From NCBI GenBank assembly GCA_028874985.1, contig JAPPGI010000218.1, positions 53,403 through 117,402 of the forward strand: a DNA stretch of 64,000 bases, read 5' to 3'. This document shows positions 1 to 9,405 of this stretch, one piece after another. The notes under the pieces are model-generated. The model was not told the DNA's origin. It did not search any database and saw only the letters and a list, made by a program, of their open reading frames with translations. Position 1 is the first letter of the stretch. Every line of letters begins with the position of its first letter. Position numbers and translations under genes: made by a program. This DNA is from Gemmatimonadota bacterium. GTDB lineage: Bacteria > Gemmatimonadota > Gemmatimonadetes > Longimicrobiales > Gaopeijiaceae.

Positions 1-3000
1 CGCCGCGCCGTCCTCCTCGAGCTCCTCGGCCAGGTGGTCCGCCAGCGTCACTATGTCCGGGTAGTCGAAGACCAGGGTGTTGGGCGCGGTGTAGGTTCCC
101 GCGAATGCGCGGTTGAGCCGGTTGCGCAGCTCGACGGCCATCAGCGAGTCCATGCCCAGGTCGAAGAAGCCCACGGTGGGGGCCGGCGGCGATGGCAGCC
201 GCAGGACGGCCTGCACCTCGGCCTGGAGGAACGAAACCAGCACGTTCTCACGCTCCCCCGACGGAGCCTGCCCCAGCCGGGTCAGCACGTCCTGCGACGA
301 AGCCGCGGCCTCCGCCTCGGTCTCCGCGGTCGCTGCGAGCAGCTCCTCGAGCAGGGGCGGCCGCCGGTCCACGGCCTCTTCGAACACGGCCCAGTCCATC
401 GCCATCACCACGGCCGAGGTCGCGTCCTGGCGCACCAGCCGGTCGAATGCCCGAATGCCCTGCTGCGGTGTGAACCAGCGGCCTCCGAGCGCCGAGCGGC
501 GCCGGTCGATGCGCTCGCGCTGCTCCGCCGCCTCGCCGATCTCCGACCAAGCCCCCCAGGCGATGGCCTGCCCGGCGAGTCCCAGTGCCCGCCGATGGCC
601 GGCGAGCTGGTCTAGGAAGGCGTTGGCCGCGCCATGGTTCGTCTGCCCCGGGTTGCCCATCACCCCTACGCGGCTCGAGAAGAGGACGAACATGTCCAGG
701 TCGCGGTCCAGCGTTGCGCGGTGAAGGTGCCACGCGCCGAGGATCTTCGGGGACAGGACCCGTTCGAACCGGTCCCAGCTCTGGTTGGTGAGCGCCCCGT
801 CCGAAAGCACTCCCACGCTGTGAACGATGCCGCCGAGGGGAGGCAGATCGCGGTCGATGCGCTCCAGCATCCGGTCGATCCCGTCCGTGTCGGTGACGTC
901 CGCCAATTCCACCTGAACGGTCACGCCGCGGTCACGCAACGCCCGGATCGTCTCTTCGGCTTCGGCGTCCGGGCCGCGACGTCCGTTCAGCACGATCGCC
1001 CCCGCCCCCCGCTCGGCCATCCACTCGGCCACGGCGCACCCGATCCCGCCGAGGCCGCCCGTCACGAGGTAGGTTCGGTCCCGCCGCAGCCGACCCACGG
1101 TGATGGGCGGGGCCGAAACCACGATCTTGCCCAGGTGGCGCGCGGATCGCATGAAGCTGAGCGCGGTTCCGGCCTCGGCCAGCGGCCAGCGGCTGTGGAC
1201 GATGGGATCGAGTTCGCCGGTGGAGATGCGCGCCATGATGTCCCGCAGAACCCGCCCCGCCCACTCAGGGTCCGTCTTCTTCACCACGTCCAGCTCCAGG
1301 ATGTGGTAGGGCACGTCGGGACGCGCCGCCGCCATCTCCTCGTAGCTCAGAATGTCCCTCCTGGCCATTTCCACGAACCGGCCGCCGGGTTTGAGACAGG
1401 CCAGGCTGGCGTCGATGAAGCCTTCGCTCGTCAGGCTGTTGAGCACCACGTCCACACCCTCGCCGTTCGTCGCCCGCATGATCTCTTCGCCGAAAGCCGT
1501 CGTGCGGCTGTCGAATATGTGCCTGACGCCCAGTGACCTGAGGTAGTCCTGCTTGGGCGCGCTCGCGGTGGCGAACACTTCGGCGCCCGCCGAGTGCACC
1601 AGCTGGACCGCGGCGAGACCCACACCTCCCGCGGCGGCATGCACGAGTACGCGCTCGCCGGGTTCCAGACCCGTGAACTCGAAGGAGAGAGCCGCCGACA
1701 CGAACGCGCTCGGGATGGTAGCGAGCCCGGTTGCCGAGATCCCTCCGGGTGCGGGCGCGACCAGCTCCTCGTGCGTGACCATGTCCGGCCCGAACGCGCC
1801 GAATCCCATTCCGACCACGTGATCGCCGACGGAGACGTTGGACACCTCGGAGCCGACCTGGATGATGCGCCCGCACATCTCCCGGCCCAGCAGTCCCTCT
1901 TCGATGAATCCGAGAGACCGGAAAACGTCCCAGAAGTTCAGTCCGGCGGCCTCGACTTCGACGCGGACCTCGCGCGGCTCGAGGGCGGTCGCGGGAAGCT
2001 GATGCACGTACGGCCTGTCGAACACGCCGCCCCGGTCGGGGGCGAGCACCCACCCCGCTTCGTCGGGAAGAACCAGCCGCGGTGCCCCCTCTTCGGTTCG
2101 GACCAGGCGCGCCACCATGCGGCGGCCGCGACGGTACGCGATGTGATTCTCGAGGTCGGGGTACATCAGCTCGTTCGCGAGGTCCGGTGCGGGGGACAGA
2201 GGGGCGGGGTCGAGATCGAGCATCCCGGGCCCGAGGTGCGGGGCCTCGCGCTCCACGCCCTTGCCGAAGCCCCACAGCGCCGCGCCGGCCAGGTTGCCTC
2301 CGCGCTCGCGCTCCAGCACCTGCGCGCCGCTCGTCACGAACCACAGTCCCTTTTCGGGAGTCGCGCCCGCATCGCCCACGCCCTGAACCATGGCCAGGGC
2401 GCTCTCGCCCGCGCGCGTCACGTCCCGCCACATCTCCTCGGTGGTGGCCTCTTCCCCGGCACCGTCCAGAGCCACGAGGTGCACCACCCCGCGGAAGGGA
2501 ACATCGGCCGGGAGGTCGTCGATGAGCGACCGCCACGACTCTCGCCGCCGCATCTCGACGGCGACGGCGGCCATGCCCGGAGCGGTCGCGTCCCGCCGTT
2601 CCGCGTCCGTTCCCTCCGGGCACGCCAGCACCACCGTCTGGTTGCGGGCCCGCAGGTCCCCGGCCAACCGCGCCGCCCGCCCGGCGGAGACACCGCTCGC
2701 CCCTCCCGCCACCACCCACGCCCCCGCGGGTTCGGTGACCTGCGCCGGCCCCTGCGCCACAATGACGCCCTTGTCGGGCACGGTGTCGGTGTCGGCCTCG
2801 TCCACGCCCAACACCTCCACCTCCTCGAAACCGGCGTTGCCCAGCGCCTGCCTCCATACCGCGGGGCTCGCGAGCGCGTGGCGGGGCCGGTAGTCGTCGG
2901 CGAACCTCCACCACCCGTCGAGCTGTCCGAAGGTCAGGTCCATCCACCCCAGGCCGCTGAGGTTCTCCAGCGCGACCAGCTGTCCGGAGGGCGCGAGGAG

Positions 3001-6000
3001 GCGGCGGCAGTGGTCCAGCGTCTCGTCCAGGGAGCGCGTGGCGTGCAGCACGTTGGACGCGATGATGAGGTCGTATCCGTGCAGGTCGAAGCCCTGCGCG
3101 ACCGGGTCCTTCTCGATGTCGAGCGGCCGATACTCGATGCATCCGCCGCCGTCGCCGAAGCGCGCCTCGGCCTCCGCGAAGAAGCCGGCGGAGATGTCGG
3201 TGTACATGTAGTCGAACCCGCCGTCCGGGAGCACCGGAAGGATGGAAGCGGTCGCCGATCCGGTGCCGGCTCCCACCTCGATCACGCGCAGACGCCTTCC
3301 CCGGGGCAGAGTGTCGACCAGGGCGCGGACCGCCACCTCCAGCATGCGGTTCGCGGCCCGCGCGACCGGAGCCTTGAGGTAGAGATCGGCTGCGGTGGGC
3401 TCACCGCTGCTGAAGAGGAGGGTCAGGGGGTCTTCACGGCCGTGCAGGACTTCGGGCAGCGCGGCCGCCGACCGCCGGAACAGCCCGGTCTCGGTCCGGC
3501 CGTGCGCGTACCGACCGAGCATGACCGCGGCGTGCGCGTCCGGATCGGCGGGCAGATCCGGGGGCCACGGATCCCCGGATCCCAGTTCGACGACGAAGCT
3601 CCCGTCCGCTCTTTCGCGCAGCGCACCCGCTCGGGCCGCCATCTCCAGGATTCGCCTGAAGAGACGGCCGTGTTCGGCCAGGACGCCGAGTCGTTCCCTC
3701 AGCTCCCCGGAGTCGACGACCGCACCCGGGCTGCGTTCCCAGCCCAACCGGTCCAGCGTCCTGAGGGCGTAGGACCACGACCAGACCTCCAGATCCCGCA
3801 GCAGGGAGTTCCGGTCGTCATGGTCGACTCCCGCCTCGGCCAGGTACTCCGACCAGGTCCGCGCTCCGGCCTTCACCGTCACCGGAGCCGGGAAGAAGTC
3901 CGCGGCCGGCATGCCCTCGGCGAGCGCGCATTCCCGCCACACGACCTCATAGAGGAGGTCGCGGACACCTTCGCCGGCAGAGAGCAGCGAGGCGCGGGTC
4001 GCCCGTTTCACCGTGTACCCGCCGATGGTCCCGAGCAGCAGGCCGTCGGGATCGCAGATGCGCATTTCGCCGGTCAGGACCTCGGGAGGTTCGCCCGGCT
4101 GCGATTCCGCCTCGCGGGACGCGTCGCTCAAGCGTACGTGGCAGAACACCCGCCGCGGCAGCCGGCCGGTCGTGAGCGACAGCCGCTCCCAGCCGAAGGG
4201 CAGGAAGGTTGTTCCGCCATGGGGTCCGTCCAGGTCGCGAGCCGAGCCCATGACCTGGAAACACCCGTCCAGGACCAAGGGGTGGACGTCCAACCCGCTT
4301 CCCCCCGCCCCCTCGGGCAGGCTCACCTCGCCCAGCGCCTCGCCCGGACCGGACCAGAGGCCGCGCAAGGTCTGAAGGAACGGGCCCAGGCCGACGCCGG
4401 TTTCCGCGCGGGCGCGGTAGTAGCCCGCCACATCGGACGGGGAGAGCCTCGCCCTGAGCTCCCCCAGGTCTATTCGCCGGGCAGGATCGGGTGCCGTGCC
4501 GCCCGGCGGCAACCTGCCCTCCACATGCACCGTCCAGTCGCCGCCCGCCGTGCTGTAGATCCGGAAGCGCCTCGGCGGATCCGGGTCCGCCGGGTCCACG
4601 ACGAACTGGATCGTCCTGCCCTCGTCCCCGGCTTCGGCGCTCTTCGGGAATACCAGCGCGCTGTGCAGCTGCATGTCCTCCACGATCACCGGCCCGCCGC
4701 TCAGGAGGGCGGACGCCGAGGCGGCCATGGCTCCGTACAGCGCCCCGGGCACGACCACCTGGCCGAACACCCGGTGGTCTTCGAGCCACCGCGGGTCCGC
4801 CACGAAAATCTCCGACTCGAAGGCAACCTCGCCGCCCGCCGAGTCGTGGCGAAGACCGAGCAGCGGGTGCCCGGCGCCTCCGCGGCGGCGTTTCGGCGCT
4901 TCGAGCCAGTGGTGCGTCCGTTGGAATGCGTAGCCGGGCAGCGAGATCCGCCTGCGGGATTCCCCGGCGAAGAGGGCCTCGAAGCGGAGCGGGAGCCCCG
5001 CCTCATACGCGCCGGCGGCCGCGGCGGCGAAATCACCGCCGCCGCCTGCTCCGGCACCCTCTTCGGGCGGCCCGGCCAGCGTCGCCAGGACACGCGGGGC
5101 CGGCGTGCCGGAAGATTCCGGCCAGGCGGCGAGCGCCATGGGTACGAGCACCGAACGCGGGCCGATCTCGACGACCATGTCCACGCCGGAGTCGGCCAGG
5201 GTCCTGACTCCGCCGGCGAAGGAGACCTTCTCGCGGGCGTGCCGCCTCCAATAGGCCCCGTCCAGCCGCTGGCCGGACTCGACCGCGCGGCCCGTCAGGT
5301 TGCTGACGAAGGTCACGCCCGGTTGCCCGACGGCGACGCCGTCCAGGGAAGCCTCGAGGTCGTCCAGGATCGGGTCGGCCAGCGCACTGTGGAACGCCTT
5401 CGCCGTGTTGAGGCGCACCACGCGTACGCCCTCCGAAACGAAGCGCTCCGAGATCGCATCGATGCCCGCCACGCGGCCGCTCACCACCTGGTGGGTGCCG
5501 TTGTCCCCCGAAATGCTCACCGGGACTCCGGAAGACGCGGCGTTGAAGGCCTCGACCTCGGCTGCCACTCTGTCCGGCGGCGCAAACACCGCGGCCATGG
5601 CTCCCGCTTCCATTCCGGACATCAGCTCCCCGCGCGCGCGCGCAAACCGCATTCCGTCCTCTAGGCTGAACACCCCCGCCGCCTGCGCCGCGGCGATCTC
5701 CCCGACGCTGTGGCCCAGCACCATGTCCGGGCGCACGCCCAGGCTGAACCAGAGCGCCGTCAGCGCACACTCCAGCGCGTAGAGGGCAGGTTGCTCCCAA
5801 GCCGTATCGCCAAGGTCACCCACCGCCCCGGCCCTTCCGAACATGACGTCGAGCAGGGAGGTTCCCCGCACCTCCCGGAACACCTCTTCGCAACGATCCA
5901 GCACCGCCCTTGCCACCGGCTCGCTCTCGTGGAGCGCACGGCCCATCCCGGCCCACCGGCTCCCCTGACCGGTGTACGCAAAGGCCACCCTGGACGATGC

Positions 6001-7719
6001 CCGCACCGCCTCGCGGCCGGTCCCTTCGGCCACGGCCTCCAACCCCGCCCGCAGCGACCCGGCATCGCGAAACAGGACTCCGGCGCGGTGATCGAAGTGG
6101 CGCCGACCCACGCTCGCCGTCCACGCCGCGTCCGCAAGCGGCGACTCCGGCGGCGTCCCTCCGCCGGCGGCCTCGACCTCAAGTTCGTCGAGCCACGCCA
6201 GGTACCGGCCGGCCAACTCGCGCAGCGCGGAGCTCGACCTCGCCGACAAGGGCAGCAAGCGCCTGCCGCGGGGTTGGGCCGCATCCCCGGGCAACGGCAT
6301 GTCAGCCGCCCCGGGAGGCGGCGAAACGGCGACGGTTTGCGGGGCTCCCGCAGGTTTGGGACCACAGTCGGCACCGACGACCGTCGCGGCCGGCCGCGCC
6401 CCCCCCGGACCCACGTACTCCTCCACCACCGCGTGCGCGTTGGTGCCCGAAATGCCGAAGCAGTTGATCCCCGCGATGCGCGGTCTCCCCGTCCTGTCCG
6501 GCCACTCCATCGTGCTCGTGGTAACCCGGAGCGGCAGATTCTCCCATTCGATCGCGGGATTGGGGTCCCGAAAGTGCAGGTGCTTCGGAATCACCCCGCG
6601 CCGCACGGCCAACGCCGCCTTGATCAGGCTGACCACGCCCGCCGCCGATTCCAGATGACCGACGTTGGTCTTGACGGAACCGATCAGGAGCGGTCGGTCC
6701 GCCGTGCGGCCCCGGCAGTAGACGCCGGACACGGCGTCGATCTCGATGGGATCGCCCACCTCCGTGCCCGTACCGTGCGCCTCGACGTAGTCCACGTCCA
6801 GCGGATCGATCCCGGCGGCGGCAAGCGCGTCCACCATGACCTCTTCGAGCGCGGGGGTGTTGGGAACGGTAAGCCCCGCCCCGGTGCCTCCGTGGTTCAC
6901 CACAGAGCTCCGGATCACGGCCCAGATCCTGTCTCCGTCCCGCTCCGCCTCGCCGAGCCGCTTCAGGACGACGACCCCGCATCCCTCCGTGCGCACGTAC
7001 CCGTCCGCCGACGCGTCGAAGGTCTTGCACCGCCCGACGGGGGACAGCATCATCGCGTCGGCGCGCAGTTCGTAGATGCGGCCGTTGAGGATGGCCTGCA
7101 CGCCGCCGGTGATCGCCAGGTCGGCCTTGCCCTGCTGCAGATCCGCCACCGCGTCGTTGATCGCCACCATCGCCGACGCGCAAGCGGCGTCCACCGCCTT
7201 GCACGGACCTCGCAGACCGAGGTTGAAGGACACCCGCCCGGCGGTGCCGTTCAGATTGGTGCCGCTGAGGGCGTAGAGGCAGGACGCGGCATCGGCGGGC
7301 TTTTCCGACTCCACGACCAGCATGCGGTACTCGTCGTTGCTGATCCCCATGTAGACGCCCGTACGGCTCTCCCTGAGCGTCTCGGGATCGATGCCGGCGT
7401 CTTCCAATGCCTGCCAGGAGACCTCCAGAGCCATCCTCTGCTGAGGGTCGAGCAGCTTGGCCTCGACCGGAGAGATCCGGAAGAACGACTCGTCGAAGTG
7501 TTCGATGTCGTCGACGAAGGCTCCGAAGCGGCACCCCTCGCCGTGATGGGACTCATCGCCGAAGAGCATCCCCCAACGCCCTTCGCTCGAACCCGCCACC
7601 CGTTCGGTGACGGCGTCGCCCCCCTCCTCCAGGAGACGCCAAAAGGACTCGATGTCGTTGGCGCCGGGGAATCGGCACGCGATGCCCACGATCGCGATGG
7701 GTTCTGAAGCACGGGACAT
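1..7719 (-). CDS. Reducing type I polyketide synthase, KS-AT-DH-MT-ER-KR-ACP (3' end outside window)
   Basis: Builds a reduced, probably C-methylated polyketide chain on its own acyl carrier domain. One frame stays open from ATG 7719 to the window edge (2573 codons, no stop), preceded by AAGGGGG. Domains by residue: ketosynthase 1-430 (Cys180 in DAACASA, HGTGT near 315, KTNVGH near 352); acyltransferase 540-870 (Ser671 in GHSVGE); dehydratase 930-1200 (His982 in DHRVFG, Asp1151 in LDGCFQ); SAM methyltransferase near 1480 (EVGAGTGSAT); structural KR; enoylreductase 1880-2190 (AAAGGVGLAAVQ); ketoreductase 2215-2450 (VTGGLGGIG); carrier domain with Ser2525 in GMDSL. In the ketoreductase the position of the catalytic Tyr is His2362 (NHGAAN). 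The domain order matches iterative highly reducing synthases. Only the exact end and product are unknown; the window stops just after the carrier domain. Confidence 0.95.
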   Translation of the reverse strand, partial: MSRASEPIAIVGIACRFPGANDIESFWRLLEEGGDAVTERVAGSSEGRWGMLFGDESHHGEGCRFGAFVDDIEHFDESFFRISPVEAKLLDPQQRMALEVSWQALEDAGIDPETLRESRTGVYMGISNDEYRMLVVESEKPADAASCLYALSGTNLNGTAGRVSFNLGLRGPCKAVDAACASAMVAINDAVADLQQGKADLAITGGVQAILNGRIYELRADAMMLSPVGRCKTFDASADGYVRTEGCGVVVLKRLGEAERDGDRIWAVIRSSVVNHGGTGAGLTVPNTPALEEVMVDALAAAGIDPLDVDYVEAHGTGTEVGDPIEIDAVSGVYCRGRTADRPLLIGSVKTNVGHLESAAGVVSLIKAALAVRRGVIPKHLHFRDPNPAIEWENLPLRVTTSTMEWPDRTGRPRIAGINCFGISGTNAHAVVEEYVGPGGARPAATVVGADCGPKPAGAPQTVAVSPPPGAADMPLPGDAAQPRGRRLLPLSARSSSALRELAGRYLAWLDELEVEAAGGGTPPESPLADAAWTASVGRRHFDHRAGVLFRDAGSLRAGLEAVAEGTGREAVRASSRVAFAYTGQGSRWAGMGRALHESEPVARAVLDRCEEVFREVRGTSLLDVMFGRAGAVGDLGDTAWEQPALYALECALTALWFSLGVRPDMVLGHSVGEIAAAQAAGVFSLEDGMRFARARGELMSGMEAGAMAAVFAPPDRVAAEVEAFNAASSGVPVSISGDNGTHQVVSGRVAGIDAISERFVSEGVRVVRLNTAKAFHSALADPILDDLEASLDGVAVGQPGVTFVSNLTGRAVESGQRLDGAYWRRHAREKVSFAGGVRTLADSGVDMVVEIGPRSVLVPMALAAWPESSGTPAPRVLATLAGPPEEGAGAGGGGDFAAAAAGAYEAGLPLRFEALFAGESRRRISLPGYAFQRTHHWLEAPKRRRGGAGHPLLGLRHDSAGGEVAFESEIFVADPRWLEDHRVFGQVVVPGALYGAMAASASALLSGGPVIVEDMQLHSALVFPKSAEAGDEGRTIQFVVDPADPDPPRRFRIYSTAGGDWTVHVEGRLPPGGTAPDPARRIDLGELRARLSPSDVAGYYRARAETGVGLGPFLQTLRGLWSGPGEALGEVSLPEGAGGSGLDVHPLVLDGCFQVMGSARDLDGPHGGTTFLPFGWERLSLTTGRLPRRVFCHVRLSDASREAESQPGEPPEVLTGEMRICDPDGLLLGTIGGYTVKRATRASLLSAGEGVRDLLYEVVWRECALAEGMPAADFFPAPVTVKAGARTWSEYLAEAGVDHDDRNSLLRDLEVWSWSYALRTLDRLGWERSPGAVVDSGELRERLGVLAEHGRLFRRILEMAARAGALRERADGSFVVELGSGDPWPPDLPADPDAHAAVMLGRYAHGRTETGLFRRSAAALPEVLHGREDPLTLLFSSGEPTAADLYLKAPVARAANRMLEVAVRALVDTLPRGRRLRVIEVGAGTGSATASILPVLPDGGFDYMYTDISAGFFAEAEARFGDGGGCIEYRPLDIEKDPVAQGFDLHGYDLIIASNVLHATRSLDETLDHCRRLLAPSGQLVALENLSGLGWMDLTFGQLDGWWRFADDYRPRHALASPAVWRQALGNAGFEEVEVLGVDEADTDTVPDKGVIVAQGPAQVTEPAGAWVVAGGASGVSAGRAARLAGDLRARNQTVVLACPEGTDAERRDATAPGMAAVAVEMRRRESWRSLIDDLPADVPFRGVVHLVALDGAGEEATTEEMWRDVTRAGESALAMVQGVGDAGATPEKGLWFVTSGAQVLERERGGNLAGAALWGFGKGVEREAPHLGPGMLDLDPAPLSPAPDLANELMYPDLENHIAYRRGRRMVARLVRTEEGAPRLVLPDEAGWVLAPDRGGVFDRPYVHQLPATALEPREVRVEVEAAGLNFWDVFRSLGFIEEGLLGREMCGRIIQVGSEVSNVSVGDHVVGMGFGAFGPDMVTHEELVAPAPGGISATGLATIPSAFVSAALSFEFTGLEPGERVLVHAAAGGVGLAAVQLVHSAGAEVFATASAPKQDYLRSLGVRHIFDSRTTAFGEEIMRATNGEGVDVVLNSLTSEGFIDASLACLKPGGRFVEMARRDILSYEEMAAARPDVPYHILELDVVKKTDPEWAGRVLRDIMARISTGELDPIVHSRWPLAEAGTALSFMRSARHLGKIVVSAPPITVGRLRRDRTYLVTGGLGGIGCAVAEWMAERGAGAIVLNGRRGPDAEAEETIRALRDRGVTVQVELADVTDTDGIDRMLERIDRDLPPLGGIVHSVGVLSDGALTNQSWDRFERVLSPKILGAWHLHRATLDRDLDMFVLFSSRVGVMGNPGQTNHGAANAFLDQLAGHRRALGLAGQAIAWGAWSEIGEAAEQRERIDRRRSALGGRWFTPQQGIRAFDRLVRQDATSAVVMAMDWAVFEEAVDRRPPLLEELLAATAETEAEAAASSQDVLTRLGQAPSGERENVLVSFLQAEVQAVLRLPSPPAPTVGFFDLGMDSLMAVELRNRLNRAFAGTYTAPNTLVFDYPDIVTLADHLAEELEEDGAA

Positions 7720-7768
7720 GGAAACCCCCTTGTAAGGCCGCGTTCTGTCGCCAATGGAATAAAGCTGG

Positions 7769-8764
7769 TCAGTCAAGCGCGGCGGTCCAGGCCGGATGCA
7801 CCGCCGGCCGAAAGGCGCGCGGTGGCCGTCCGGAGGGAACGGCGACCGCTACAGAACCCCGCAATGCCCCAGGAAAGCCCGCATCTCCCGCGCACACTCC
7901 TCCGGTTTCTCGACCTAGAAAGTGCGTCGTCTCGGGTACGAAGTCGTACTCGATGGCTACGACATGACTGAGGTCGAGGGTGGGCAGATAGGAGTACGGC
8001 ACCGTGGGATCCGCTCCGATGACCTTCGTGGGACAGGGCAGGCCGGCGAAGTCCACCAGGCACGAATAGGTCCTGACGTACTGGGCGATCTGCGCTTCGT
8101 AGTCGCGGGGACAACGGAGTTCCCACCACCGGCCGTCGGCCGACTTCCGGAGCACGGTCCTGGCCATCAGTTCGCCAGCCCCGGGAACCGCCCGGATGAG
8201 GAGAGGCATGAACTTCAGGACGTCGGCGAAGTCCTCCCTCATGTGGAACCGCCGGGAGCGCGTGAGGACCATCCGCGCCGCTCTCTCGGTCGCCTCGTCG
8301 AACTCCCGATCGCCGATGCCGGGCTTGTGCACGGGAGGATCGAACAGAATGCACGCCGACAGCCGGTGCAGGGCGCGCGAACCGAGAGAAGGCGAGACGA
8401 GGGCCGTGAGGGCCGACAGGGAGTGGAACACCCCGATGGTGGGCTTGTCCCCGTAGCTCTCGAGCACCGCCGCGACGACCTCGTCCTGATCCCGCACCAG
8501 GTTCGGGAAATTGTGGTCGCTTCGGGTCCCCACCGCATTCCACCCGTGGTTCCTCAGATCGTAGACAACCAGATCGAAGTCCCGGAGGAGAAGCGACCAG
8601 AAGGGGTAGTAGAAGTCGATCGCGAGCCCGTTGCCGTGGCAGAGCAGCAGCCGCGGGCCGGCGGCGTTGCCGTGGCGGCGGACGATCGTGACCGTGCCGT
8701 CGCCATGGCGTACCTCGCACACCGAGCGCGGTTCGGGCAACCGCCACACCGGCTCCGTGGTCAT
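7769..8764 (-). CDS. Alpha/beta hydrolase next to the PKS, C-terminus frameshifted
   Basis: Alpha/beta-hydrolase fold protein, likely a thioesterase or editing hydrolase for the PKS product (role inferred from position). Visible features are the oxyanion-region motif CHGNG, the nucleophile elbow FHSLSA, and a catalytic His in ETTHFL near the C-terminus. Start ATG 8764 gives MTTEPVWRL; an upstream in-frame start at 8800 is possible. Just after the catalytic His the frame appears shifted: the +1 frame reads VEKPEECAREMRAFLG and stops at 7849, which is what hydrolases of this family normally end with, whereas the actual frame runs on as low-complexity sequence to 7769. Either a small indel at about 7910-7916 or an assembly error is likely. 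Confidence 0.85.
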   Translation of the reverse strand: MTTEPVWRLPEPRSVCEVRHGDGTVTIVRRHGNAAGPRLLLCHGNGLAIDFYYPFWSLLLRDFDLVVYDLRNHGWNAVGTRSDHNFPNLVRDQDEVVAAVLESYGDKPTIGVFHSLSALTALVSPSLGSRALHRLSACILFDPPVHKPGIGDREFDEATERAARMVLTRSRRFHMREDFADVLKFMPLLIRAVPGAGELMARTVLRKSADGRWWELRCPRDYEAQIAQYVRTYSCLVDFAGLPCPTKVIGADPTVPYSYLPTLDLSHVVAIEYDFVPETTHFLGRETGGVCAGDAGFPGALRGSVAVAVPSGRPPRAFRPAVHPAWTAALD

Positions 8765-8842
8765 GCTGCTACCAGTCCGTGGATAGAGCCCCGCGAGCAC
8801 CGAGAGCGGCGAGGCGCCGGGCTGGCAAGGCGCGACGAGGGG

Positions 8843-8861
8843 CCAATAGCAGCGCTATTGG
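8843..8861. repeat. REP-like palindrome between hydrolase and ACP genes
   Basis: CCAATAG-CAGCG-CTATTGG forms a 7-bp perfect stem with a 5-base loop. It lies inside a longer GC-rich imperfect dyad (about 8810-8885) in the 158-bp gap between two minus-strand genes. The layout resembles dispersed intergenic palindromes (REP/MITE-like). It could also act as an attenuator or RNA-processing site between the ACP and hydrolase genes. Only one copy was seen in this window. Confidence 0.5.
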
Positions 8862-8922
8862 GCTGAGGAGCAACGCAGAGCGCAGCCTTGGAAGTGTAAA
8901 CTGCACCCCGTGCCGGCAGGGC

Positions 8923-9153
8923 TCAGGCGGTATGCGAATCAAGATGATCCACGAGACTTCGCAGGGTCCCGATCCCGGCCCACTGCTCGGCGGAGATCGA
9001 CACGCCGAACTCCTTCTCGACGATCTTCATGAATGCGACCGCATTCAGCGAGGACACACCCGCGTCGGCAAAGCTGCCGTCGAAGTTGGGCGAGCGCCCA
9101 AGATCGAGATTCTCGTCAACGAGGGTCCTGAGACGGCTTTCATTGGACGACAT
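8923..9153 (-). CDS. Free-standing acyl carrier protein
   Basis: A 76-residue acidic carrier protein whose phosphopantetheine attachment Ser lies in AGVSSLNAV, followed by the usual helix 3 region and a typical carrier-protein length. It is transcribed with the hydrolase and PKS on the minus strand, as the first gene of that group. It probably shuttles an acyl starter, extender or product for the PKS (inference). It differs from the fused carrier domain at the PKS C-terminus, so the locus has two carriers. Start is ATG 9153; no strong Shine-Dalgarno is visible. Confidence 0.88.
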   Translation of the reverse strand: MSSNESRLRTLVDENLDLGRSPNFDGSFADAGVSSLNAVAFMKIVEKEFGVSISAEQWAGIGTLRSLVDHLDSHTA

Positions 9154-9405
9154 ACGCGGGCTCGGCTTTCGTGATGGGGAATCGCAACGGGGCCGGGGAC
9201 CCGGCTATCTTCAACTCCCGCAACGCGGTTGTCAAGGAACACCGGTCGCGCCACCCCGGTCGCGCCGCCCGGTTTCGTCGCAACCGGCGGACCTCCGTCC
9301 CGGCCCCCGCACTTGCCGCCGGCCTGAGTCGTCAATACTGGTAAGACTCTCGCCGCAAACCGCGGCGGGTGTTCCGGCCGGCAAGGCCTGACACGAAAGG
9401 AGCAC

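Noticed and set aside
1594..5664. A 1356-codon open frame on the plus strand over the PKS
   Set aside because: Exact antisense of the PKS reading frame, which has a full set of catalytic motifs; the product has no recognisable family.
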